This document shows positions 51,242-61,752 of a stretch of 64,000 nt of DNA, piece after piece (positions within the stretch are counted from its first letter, which is position 1; each line of letters starts with the position of its first letter). A model generated the notes under the pieces. It was not told the DNA's origin, ran no database searches, and saw nothing but the letters and a program-made list of their open reading frames with translations. A program made the position numbers and the translations under genes. The DNA is from Utricularia gibba (lineage: Eukaryota > Streptophyta > Magnoliopsida > Lamiales > Lentibulariaceae): the NCBI GenBank assembly GCA_002189035.1, contig NEEC01000019.1:1922001-1986000 (forward strand), written 5' to 3'.

Positions 51242-53146
51242 CTAACGTATTTGGCTCTGCAACATATACATGAAAATGCCACCGGCTACAGAAACATTCA
51301 AAGATTCGTATTCTCCAGGCATTGGGATGGTAACAAGTTCACAGACCTGACAACTTAGTTTGGAAAGGCCGGTCCCTTCGCTGCCTAGAACCAGACACAG
51401 AGGCGAACTGGCAATGGAATCTGCGAGGTCTTTCGAAAGAGGAACCACCGGACTCTGGCTATTGTTCCAAGCAGGGTGACCGGCCAACATTCTCATTTTA
51501 ACTACTTGTCTCAAAGTTTCGAGATCAGTCCAAGAACCAGAGACAATTGGGATCTGGAAGCAAGAGCCTCGACTGGCTCTAAGTGCCTTGTCATTGAATG
51601 GATCACAACAACCGGGAAGCAGGAAGACTCCATTCTGTTCAGGGAAGGTAAATTCCAATGTTTAAGAAGGGAAATATGCGTCGTAGTAAATAAAACATGT
51701 GCAAAACAAGCTTCTAGTCAGGATGGGAGCCTGATCATATGGTGAAGTTTATCATAAAAAACAAATGTTGAAAAACCTAAACAAGAAGGTCACCCTTACC
51801 CATCTGAAGGCTGTGGCACTCCGAAGAAGCGTGCCTACATTCCCCGGATCCTGCATATACAGTTTATTTGACAGGTAACTCAAAAGGCAAGGGTTTGAAA
51901 GAGAAAACAGAAAGAGTTTGGAAGCGTTTGAAGAAACTAAAGCAAGGGGTGCTTAAAAGCTTGTGTTGGAGATAAAAAGGTGGTCTTTAGTCTTAGAAAT
52001 CAATTCAAAACCCCAACCAAATGTCATCATTTAGAGCTCATGGTTTTACAAAACTATAAGAAAAAAGATGAAGTGTCTACCTGAATTCCCTCTAGAACTA
52101 GAATTCGGTGTGCAGATGGAAACAATCTAGGGCAGTCTTCATCTTTCAGGCCGTTGATGACCATGTGATATGATGAGGGAATTCTCAGCAACGCAATAAC
52201 TTGAACAGACTCATCAGATTGAACACCACATAACTTCCGTATCACTTGAGAGTTAACAATTATGATCCGCAGAGCATCATCATCTATTACTTCAGGGATT
52301 CTACAGCCTTCCAGTACAAACACACATTCAACCGTAGGCTGATCCGGTAGTCTTTTTTGCAGGGATAAGATTTCTCTGGACAAGGCATTGTTAGCCCTCA
52401 CTAATCCAACAAAATTATGAAAATTGAATAAATACTTGAGCAAGATGCAAAGTTCATATGTTCTAGATTTGGATTCAACAACTACTAGACCCGGACATAA
52501 CAGAAAAAGGACAAGACGGTAGTCTCAGTAGGCAAAACTAAATGGAGAGATTGCATGCAGAAAGTACCTTCCAAAGGTTGAGGAAATATAGAGTTATAGG
52601 AGTGAATACAATGCATCTTCACTTTCAGACAGCACATAAATGGCAGCAAAATTGCAGTTCAAAATCTCACTTTACTGTCCACCTCAAAATCTTAAGTAGA
52701 ATACTTGCAACCACCACACAAGACAACAAAAGTTGAAACCTTTTAGAAAAAAAGAATAAAAACGAACACCCATTCGTTAATTTTGATGCAAAAGATAACA
52801 AATAATCGGAAAAGAAAAGCATATATGCGAACACCAGTGACAAGCGGGAGAAAGCAAGTTACCTTATGGGTGTTTCACCAACAACAATGACTGAGCCGTG
52901 AAGATGACGATAAGAAGAGTTCTGGCGAAGCTTCACGCAGTGTTTGACAAATGGATTTGACGTGCTGGTGATGGATTTCACGTTTGGTGGCAATTTCAAT
53001 ACAAATTCGCTGCCACCGTCGTCCTTATCTCCCGGGAAGCGGTTCAGTTTTTGTGTATTACATCTTGGTTGAAGCACGGGGGCATCTTGACCAGATTTGG
53101 CGGATTGTAGCGCGGGAGAGGAGAGAGCAACAACGCATGGAGACAT
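51242..53146 (-). CDS. SpoU/TrmH-family RNA 2'-O-ribose methyltransferase, probably organellar
   Basis: SPOUT-fold enzyme that methylates ribose 2'-OH in rRNA or tRNA using S-adenosylmethionine. Exons on the minus strand are 53146-52863, 52375-52081, 51850-51800 and 51634-51242, giving 340 residues. The first 50 residues look like an organelle transit peptide. A substrate-binding domain begins about residue 60 with ITSTSNPFVKHCVKLR, typical of TrmH-type proteins. The three SPOUT motifs follow: DPGNVGTLLRSATAF, LVLGSEGTGLS, and IPMPGEYESLNVSVAGGI. The last two form the AdoMet-binding knot. All are intact. It resembles Arabidopsis At4g15520. The ATG at 53146 is the first in this frame. The RNA target cannot be told from sequence. 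Confidence 0.9.
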
Positions 53147-53843
53147 TGCATTTCCCGACGCCCGTACTCGTAGCTCCAGCCCCCCGCAGTTGCCCCCAGT
53201 GAAACTGAAAATGCGAATTGGTCCTCAACCAAGATGCAGATATAACGCAGAATTTAAAGATGGGTATAAATGAAATCAATGAGACGATTACCTTGTCACT
53301 TGTTCAGTCAGTTATGGAGGCAAGTTCAAATGGTTATATTGAATAACTGTGCACCACAAAAAACTGAACTGCCAGAAATGCACAGTGAATGTCGTGAGGA
53401 ACCTCAGCAAGAGAAACATAACTCATCTTTGGATCAGTCATCTAGATGTCAGCAGAACTAGTGTGAGATAACTCCATCCTGTATGTTGCAGGGCATTATC
53501 AATCATGCTTGGTGTTCTTTGGAAGGATCTAAGGGAACCCTCCTGATCTATGAAGCAACAGTGCAAGGAGAGACCATTTTGGTGCTCTCCTTCCAACAGC
53601 CCTAGTTTTTTCCGGGGCAAGCTTCAAATTTCATGTCATGTACTCGCTGTAGAACGGGGAGCAGAGGAATGCATACAAGATGCTATTCATCTTAGCTTAC
53701 AATTTTTACTCTGAATAATGAAATCTTGTCCTGTAGTTTTTCCAAGAGCATGTTTCTTTCTCACCTTCGCATCATTTTTTTTTTTTTACTCGAGGAACTG
53801 CACAGTACTTCACGAGACACAACTCTTAGTTACATCGATGGAT
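53147..53843. other. Intergenic region O-fucosyltransferase 3' / SpoU gene 5'
   Basis: Contains the SpoU gene leader and promoter and the trailer of the next minus-strand gene. A poly-T run lies near 53778-53788. No coding exon recognised. Confidence 0.4.
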
Positions 53844-56220
53844 TCAGGCGCTGCACATGCAATCAGGAACAGGGTATGTGTATATAGACTGCTTTAGTTG
53901 CCGTAGCTTGAGCAGACCTTGCCTGTTTCTATGCCCTTCAACTACAGATAGTTGAAACTCTGGCCAGCTCAAGCTTTTGTTCAGGAAAAGAGGGCCGAGA
54001 AGTGCCATGTTCGGCCGCATAGTCTTCCTGTTTTCGTATGTTCGATGCCCCACCTGCCATGCACAGAAAAAACCAGATACATATGAGAGCTGCAAATCCG
54101 GAGCCGGTGACAGCTGGTCAATGTTTAGTGACCATAGCGTTGAAACTTGAAAGAAAGAACTCAACAAGGGAGTAAAAGCTGACCAAAGCGTTGTGCATAT
54201 TTCCAGGTGAAGCGGATATGAAGATATCGCTGTGCAAGGCAACATAATAGTCAACAGCAGCCAACAAAGAGGCTTTTCCTGTAATTCTCCGGCGTTCATC
54301 TGATGATGCCAGGCTTCTTTTTTCTTCCATCATAGGAAACAAACTTCGTAATGTGGATATGCGAGCTTCTCCACCATATACCTGATCTGGACAAACACAT
54401 TATCACCATCATCACGCTTCTCAGACAAAACAGTTGCTTGCTTACCTTGTGAGAAGCAAGATACAAGCGAGTGGTGTTGTCGAATCCCAGAGCAGCTAGC
54501 AGCAATCCAATTTCTTCAGGTGTTAATGGACACCGTCCCTGACTCCTCAGCTCCTCGTCAGTAAACTTAGAGTTCACCACTCTTCCTTGCCAAATCATCT
54601 GTCTGTACTTAGCTAGCGCAAGTTTTTCTGCCTTACCTCCACCAAAGTCACAGGCCGAGTGGGCTGCCATGTCCTGGAAGGCATCTGCAGTATTAGAAAT
54701 CTAACTACTACAATGATTTCCGCAACATTCTGGACTCATTTGAACAGAATTCCAATGTTTTGCCAATGAAACTGCAATTTTGTCTCATGCCACTTTCAAA
54801 AAATCCTGATTTCCCATCAACTGGAAGTCCTACCTTGTCAAAACGGAGGTGGAGAACAGCAAACTTTCCACTCTGTTGCTTGTATTCAGAATCATCAACA
54901 GGTAAAGGGGAGCTTTGGAGACGACTAATAAGAGCATCTCCAAGATCCCTAACATGAGGAACGAAAACTAGAGCTTCAAAGTTCACTTTACAACGTAACT
55001 CTTGGATTTCATCCGGTATATTGTCAAAAGCCAGACGATGAGAAAATGGTGCGATTGCAGCAATTCCATAACTGAAACTCAACATTGGGGTATTAATTCA
55101 CAAGCCTTATAACAAATCTTATAGTTCGGATGCACCAACCTCTCTAAAATGGGCAATACATTCTCCAGATACCAGTTCAATGAAGCATGCACTGGAGCTG
55201 TTTTGACTCGCGTTGCTCGAATAGCGGTTGCATAATACTCCCTCGTGCTCCAAAAGTACTCCTCAGGGAGCTCCCTTACTATGGATATATCATCTTTCAA
55301 CACATTGATAAAATGATCAACATCAAAAATATCCATGAATGTGCTGCAGCATGGGAAGACCAAAAAAAGGGCGTCAAGTACTCAACCACATAAATCAAGT
55401 GAAAAATGATGATAGATTCATTAGGAAAGGTACCTTGAATCCTGCCAAACAGGATTCACTTCAAGATACGGAATTATGAGGGCTGCATTGAGGATTTTAG
55501 CAATAGCAACCGCATCACAAACCTATTGAAACCCAAAAATGTGAATAAGTAGCAGAAACAAATGGGGCATTACTTGGTTTCGGACTACAAAAACAACTAC
55601 TTACTCCCATTCTTTGCTGATTTAATCCTCCATCAAGGAAAACCTGAAGATACCCTGAAGATTTTTCTGGCTTTGGTGCTTAAGAAAACCAGCAGTTTCT
55701 CATTTTAGCACAAGGATTTTCCAAATCAAACATTAAACAAAGGGAAAAAAGTTTACTCACACAAAGTAGTGCTAGGATGAACACATGGCTTCCATGCTTG
55801 GGGTGCTAAAGGCTTCCACAGTTCAGCTTGTTGCGCATCGTTCTGAAACAAAAATAGAACTGAGAAGTGAGACAATTAACAAATCACAGCAACTAAACAC
55901 ATTGATGATATTCACAGTTTCGCGCTCCAGAGCACTCTTAAGTAAATGAGAATGTCTCGGTTTTGGGGCCTTCCATTCCTGAGCAGGCAAAAAATTCAAA
56001 ATTTCAGATCTGCGTCTCTTCTTGAAGTAGCCAATAAGCAGATACAAAGTGAAATACGCGATGAGATGGAAACTGAGAAACAACGCACCGACAATGCAGA
56101 TGGTGAAGCGCGACTAAGCGGTGCTACAAGAGTAGTTACAAACATAGGCAGAAGAAGCACCAAGGAACCAGCCGCGGCTCCTCCTCTGTAACCCGAAAAA
56201 TGGGAACCCTTGCTTCTCAT
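53844..56220 (-). CDS. O-fucosyltransferase family protein (plant DUF246)
   Basis: Golgi-type protein of the plant O-fucosyltransferase (GT106-like) clan. Members act on cell-wall glycans or proteins, but the acceptor for this one is unknown. Ten exons: 56220-56089, 55978-55916, 55842-55761, 55678-55605, 55522-55434, 55343-55140, 55071-54834, 54673-54446, 54381-54184, 54053-53844. They give 505 residues. A short N-terminus is followed by one hydrophobic anchor (SLVLLLPMFVTTLVAPL, about 20-36). Family motifs in order: WKAPKPRH, FLDGGLNQQRMGVCDAVAIAK, NPVWQDSSTFMDIFDVDHF, APFSHRLAFDN, VLHLRFDKDMAAHSACDFGGG, GRCPLTPEEIGLLLAALGF, LYLASHKVYGGE, and SDIFISASPGNMHNAL. The Arg in HLRFDKDM is the donor-binding residue of the clan. 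Phases fit at all nine introns. Confidence 0.92.
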
Positions 56221-57514
56221 TTCGATATACCGTGACTGCGGCAGCAATGTGCGGATTGGAACTAGTGGGCTAATGATATGAACAAGAGCTTTAAAAACTC
56301 TTTTGCAGCTTGGCGCATCTGAGAGAGAGGACTAGCAATGAATAAGGGGCCAAGAACCCGAACCAGCTCAGTTCCACCGAATTGAACACACAGCATATTC
56401 GCCGCCGGCCAACCATTTTCTTTCATCGGTAAAAAAATGCCAATGGACAACCCATTTGTGGGATCTGCATAATTCCGCCATACGCGCAACGAACAGTTAA
56501 TAAAAATGCAATCTTTACTTCGCAGCAGCACCTAGTTGTCCTCCTAATACACCTACATAGCACCATGATTAGTTTTCCCTTATTTGATATATTAAATTAA
56601 TATTTAAAAGAATATTTTTTATTCATTATTTTTTATTTACAACCTTCTCACTCACTTTCACTACATCTTCTGAATGATGAGATTTCACTTTATGGGACCA
56701 TCTATAATCCATCCCAATTGATGGATGAACATATGAAGTAGGTGACATTTAGTATTATATATTTTAAATTATTTAGATTTAAAAAATAAATATCATACAA
56801 TTAAAATTAGAATTACTTTTAGTATATATATTTTACAAATGTATTTAAAAATAATACTCTATACATATTCAAAATAAATGAAACATAAAAAATTTCACTT
56901 GATTAAAAAAATATCATACTTGAGACTAATTTAAAAAAATGTTACATAAAAGTGACATTTATATCAGTGTTTTAAAATTATGAGTCGAACTCATTCAAAC
57001 GAAATTCATGATTTTTTTGGTTCAGGTTCAATAATTTTTATAAAAAAATAATTTCAAAATATTAAATTTGTATAGGTATTTTTATTTTTTATAATATATT
57101 CATAATGTATTTAAAAAGAAGAGGTGTCACCGTCTCAACGGATAAGTGCATGGATCACGGGAAAATAGGCAACGTGCATTTATTCATTATTACGACGACT
57201 CGTGGTTTTTCTTCTAAACATAGACACTGGAAACCTCCGAGAGTAACGGATCCCGTTGAGATAAGCTCTTCCCTTCTTCAAATCTTGAATTGGATAAGGT
57301 TTCTTTCTCTCAGAAGACGAGTGCCCTGAGGTGTAAATAAATACGGCATTGATTTCTACGACGTTAATTCAAAGATTATGCTCTGGGTTAGTAAGCTCTG
57401 CATGCTTCCTTCCTTTTCTTTAGCTCTTTGTGGTATGGTGGGGTATTGTGGCGTGTGAGGTGTTGGCGGTTCACTCTTGGATTGGAAATCGTGTCTCCGG
57501 CTCCGTCGTCTGTA
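56221..57514. promoter_or_regulatory. Divergent intergenic region O-fucosyltransferase / dicarboxylate transporter
   Basis: 1.3 kb. A minus-strand open frame of 89 codons lies at 56262-56531 with no recognised family and probably overlaps the O-fucosyltransferase leader. About 56580-57110 is very AT-rich. The rest should contain the transporter promoter and leader. Confidence 0.4.
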
Positions 57515-59257
57515 ATGTCAACCGCCTCATCTCCTTCACGTGACACCCATCTCCCTGTTCACACCGCCACCGCCTCGGGGAATCGTCGTAAGCGGTGGTG
57601 GCGGAGCATTGGTTGGCCCGGTGCCAAGCCGATTCCGCTGATTGCCTGTGTCGCTGTCGGGGTTATAATCCGTTTCGCGATTCCGAAGCCTCACTCGGTG
57701 ACCCACAAAGCGTGGTCGCTCCTGTCGATATTTGTTGTCACCGTCGCTGGTTTAATTGTAAGACCTCTGCCAGTGGGTGCCTGGGCCCTCGTGTGCCTCA
57801 CTGTCACCGTCGCGACGAAAACGCTGGCCTTCAAGGAAGCGTTTTCCGCGTACACGAACGAGGTGATTTGGTTGGTTGTGTCGACGTTTTTCTTCTCCAG
57901 GGGATTTATGAAGACGGGTTTGGGTGACAGAGTCGCCATGGTGTTCGTGCGTGTTCTTGGAAGAGTACATTGGGTCTGGCGTACGGATTGGTTTTAGGGG
58001 AATTAGCAATTTCTCCGGGAATGCCGAGCTCTGCCGCGAGGGCTGGTGGGATTTTCTTGCCGATCATAAAGTCTTTGTCTCTGGGCGCTCAGAGCAACCC
58101 CAAGGATTCATCCTCGAGGAAGCTTGGAGCTTTTCTGATGCAGTGTCAGAATCAGGTAATCTTTGATTGATTTAACGGTCGTCCTCATTGCATTATTTAA
58201 TGATTCGCTTCTTTAATATGGTTTGATTCCACACAGACAAACAACAGCACGAGCGCCGTGTTCCTCACGGGGGCTGCACAGAACTTGTTGTGTGTGAAAT
58301 TGGCTGAGAGCCTCGGGGTTAGAATTCCTAACAGATGGATAACTTGGACTAAAGCATCCTGTATTCCAGCTCTTGTCTCTGTTCTCGTTACTCCAATGAT
58401 CATTTACAAGCTTTATCCGCCTGAGATAAAGGCGACTCCGGATGCTCCGGCAATGGCTAAAGAGAAGTTGAAGGAGATGGGGCCAGTTAAATGGGAGGAG
58501 TGGGTGATGCTGGCGGCTCTGCTTCTCACCATCTCTTTATGGATTGCAGGGTGAGTATGAAAACGATAAGCATAAAACTCACGTCTTTCCCTTGAGTCTT
58601 AACTCCATCTTCGTCTTCAGACATACCCTGAACATGGCCAGCGCAGTGGCCGCCATGATCGGACTATCACTGCTACTGCTACTGGGAGTCTTAACATGGG
58701 ACGACTGCTTAAGCGAGAAAACAGCATGGGACACATTAGCTTGGTTCTCTGTTCTTGTCGGAATGGCGACCCACTTGGTCACCCTCGGAGTCGTCCCCTG
58801 GATATCCGATTGTGTTGCCCATTTTCTCCGATCCTTATCCCTCAGCCGGTTCGGTGCATTCGCCATTCTTCAGGCCACATACTTCTTCATCCATTACCTA
58901 TTTGCGAGCCAGACTGCACACGTCGGAGCTCTGTATTCCGCATTCCTCGGCATGCACTTGGCCTCCAAAATCCCTCCTTTGCTATCTGCACTGGCGTTGG
59001 CTTACAACACGAATCTGTTCGGAGCGATAACGCACTACAGCAGTGGACAAGCTGCGCTGTACTATGCAGGTACGATCAATCTGATTCAACTCCACAGGTC
59101 TTAGAGCTTACCTAATTCGTCTCCTTGTTCGTCGTGTCCAGCGGGATACGTGTCCCTTCATCATGTGTTCATCTTGGGGATAACGATGGCGGTGATCAAC
59201 TTCTCGATGTGGGGCTTAATCGCAGCGGCGTGGTGGAAGATACTGGGACTTTATTGA
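57515..59257 (+). CDS. Dicarboxylate/malate translocator, DiT1-like, plastid-type (one frameshift)
   Basis: Member of the DASS family. Plastid DiT proteins exchange 2-oxoglutarate, glutamate and malate across the inner envelope, linking nitrogen assimilation and photorespiration. Exons are 57515-58155, 58237-58550, 58621-59069 and 59142-59257. The frame breaks by one missing base at 57961-57965, just after FVRVLGR. On both sides the protein follows the family: GAKPIPL, FSAYTNEVIWLV, FFFSRGFMKTGLGDR, then PSSAARAGGIFLPIIKSLSL, AAQNLLCVKLAESLG, WITWTKASCIPALVS, AWDTLAWFSVLVGMA, and a C-terminus ending WWKILGLY. About 506 residues result if the gap is counted, shorter than typical DiT1. The N-terminus before GAKP is only about 35 residues, short for a transit peptide. 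DiT1-like motifs outweigh DiT2-like ones. Confidence 0.85.
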
Positions 59258-59624
59258 CGCCGCAGACGTAATGAATGGATGTCTTTAGAAGTTTTTGAAA
59301 GGGTAGGGAGAATTTGCAGCAACTGCTCAGTTGGGTTGGTATTCTCGACATGTCTTCCAAAATTTGTTCTTTAAAAAACAATTCTTTTTAGCTTCTTCCC
59401 TGTCAATCAGTCAACACACAACTCATTATATCTCAAAACCTTTATTGCTAACCAGCGGCTTAAGACTGCTTCAGTGGGGCTCAAGGTGGTGTTTTCTGTC
59501 TCTTTGTTCAGTACATAGAAGAAGTGGAATCAATGTTACATTACAGAGCTTAATTCAATCCAAGGAAGCATATTTTATAGCTTCTTTAAAGTGAATACCG
59601 AGCAACAGATAGAGCAGATTCCCA
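59258..59624. other. Convergent intergenic region transporter / hydrolase
   Basis: About 370 bases between two gene ends. No gene or repeat recognised. Confidence 0.4.
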
Positions 59625-60851
59625 TCATTTGGAGGGGTCTTCCTCTACCTTCGCGTTACTGTTAGCGCTACTGCTATGCTCAGCTTCGGGCGAAGAAGTA
59701 AGAAATGACTTGATGCTGTTGTACAATTCCTTCTTCTTTTCTATATTGATGGCATGCCCTGCATTCTTCAACACTACAAGCTTTGCCTTGTTCTCCAAAT
59801 GACTGCTACAAAAACCCACTTCAGACTCTATACATGTGAAAGCAATGCAACTTGGGGGTCATCAGAAACAACCTTACAAGGCGATGAGCCAACTCCAGAG
59901 GGAAAATCTGGTCGTGATCTCCCCATAGAACAAGTGTAGGCTGCCAAACAGGGTCATCTTCATATTAAAAACAGCTCCATTTTTCGAAGAAACGCTTTAA
60001 TGTGTAAAATGTCGAATCATATAGAACTGAAGAATTGATCAGAAGAACCTGATTGATCTTGGGAAGCTGAGAGAGCTTTCTATCCTTGTACAGTGCGTAG
60101 ATCAACTCTTTTCTTTCCTCGTAGTAGTCACAACACATCACCTGCAATACAAAGTCCAGTTTCAGTTTCTGTAATAGCTGCTGATTCAAGCAGAACACTG
60201 AAGTGGCTGATACGTTTGGTTCATTACTGTGATAAAATCTGAAAGAAAGCATGAAGGAACACTTAGTAAGGGCTTGTAAAACGTAAACTTCAGAAGCTGT
60301 CTAAGCTTCTGAGGAGTGCGAGCCAAGAGAATGTCGATTCCCTCATCCAAATTCTTCACCACAAACATCCCATTTTCCATATCTCTCTCCTCGACACAAA
60401 CTCCGGCGCATCCAATCACCACCATCTCCACCGCGTCGGGAAACTGCGCCGCCATGCTGTAAGCTACAAACCCACCATAGCTCAACCCCACAGCCCGCAT
60501 CTTTTTCACGCCCAAAATCTCCAGAGCCCTCATCAAACACTGGGCTTGAAAAAGCTCGCTTCTTTCCGGCCTACTAGTGTGGGAATCTCCGAAAAACAAC
60601 AAATCCGGAACGTAAACATTGAATTTCCGGGAAAATCGGGCCACGAAGTTGTTCCATTGCCACATAGCGTTGGCGCCGATGCCATGGATGAGAAGCAAAG
60701 TGGGGTTTTGGGGGTTGTGAGTTTTGGGAACCCAGGAGTGGATGACGGTGCCATCGCCGATATCGGTGGTGATGGATTTCAGGCCGGCCGCTGAAAAGGA
60801 GAATCTGTAGAAGCGATCGCGAGACGCCGTGAAGCTGAAACACTTGGCCAT
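59625..60851 (-). CDS. Alpha/beta-hydrolase fold protein (MhpC-like)
   Basis: Predicted soluble serine hydrolase of unknown substrate, related to plant alpha/beta-hydrolases such as At4g33180. Exons 60851-60228, 60141-60049 and 59940-59878 are clear. The last runs to the stop at 59625 and probably begins at 59802. HGIGANAMWQWN is the oxyanion loop, GLSYGG (Ser124) the nucleophile elbow, GDHDQIFP carries the acid Asp, and NAGHAINIEK the His. So a full triad is present. A Ser/Glu-rich C-terminal tail of about 25 residues follows. The join between exons 3 and 4 does not fit: with the best acceptor (GTAGCAG before 59802) the conserved frame is off by one. An alternative acceptor at 59826 keeps the frame but leaves an intron of only about 52 bases. 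The gene is therefore incompletely resolved. Confidence 0.82.
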
Positions 60852-61752
60852 TTGGGGTCTCAAATCCACGCAATCACTTTGTCCTGCTCGCTGGTCGCCT
60901 GGTCGTCATGACTCGAGCACCATGATGCTTTCCATCCCGGAGAAGTTAAAAAAAAATTATGAAAAATGAGGATTACACAAATAATTGCTAGTTTGAACGA
61001 TTTAATTACAGTTTAAATTATAATTAATTCATTTTTTAAAAAAATCTGTTTAATATATTTTACATAAATCTTGATTAAATAGTAATTAAATTATTATATT
61101 TTAAAACGACTATCGTATAATACAATTATTATAATAAATAATTTATGATTTACAATAATTTAATCATCATTCCAAATAAATAACATTATAATATTTAATT
61201 ATTTGCAAAATTGTAGCAATGTATAATAACTTGTAGTTTGGAAAAGATTAATATGAAATAAAATCAAATAATCACCCAATGCCGTTTTCATACGCAATTT
61301 TAGTACGAAAATAGGGAAATCAAGTTGGAGTGAGCCCTAGTTATTCCCAAATCAGCTTCATCGAGGAAACTGAAGCCTCGGAGGCGATAGACTGAGTTTT
61401 GGGTGTTGTCTGGAGAATTTGCTATATGCCTGTTGATGATACTTGATAGCTGGGTTAACAGAAGCCTGGAAGTGATTTAGTGAATGACCGGATGAAGTGA
61501 CGTTGCGTTTGAGGGCTACGGTTGGAAGTTGAAGAAAGCAGCTGCTTGGGATTCGGGAATTTCTTAAACGTAGTAGTGCAACAGCGTTCTTGAGGTTTTG
61601 TGGCTCTGTTGTATCTTCGAAAGTCCCTAGATTTTGTTATCTAACAAGGGGACGGTAGTTTTTGCTCCCACGTTGGAAGTTTGGTTATACGTATGTGCTC
61701 GAGTCCTTGATCTTCAGATTGCCTGAAAGTGAGACAGTTTGAAAATCTTCCG
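60852..61752. promoter_or_regulatory. Divergent intergenic region hydrolase / EFL1
   Basis: 0.9 kb, AT-rich at about 60945-61265. The last 400 bases are probably the EFL1 leader. No coding exon recognised. Confidence 0.45.

Noticed and set aside
55996-56083. Apparent frameshift in the O-fucosyltransferase N-terminus, with an alternative hydrophobic frame
   Set aside because: A normal GT-AG intron from 56088 to 55979 joins the two conserved parts in phase. The alternative frame is intron sequence.
56262-56531. Minus-strand frame of 89 codons upstream of the O-fucosyltransferase
   Set aside because: No recognised family and no splice link to the next gene. More likely 5' leader or intergenic sequence.
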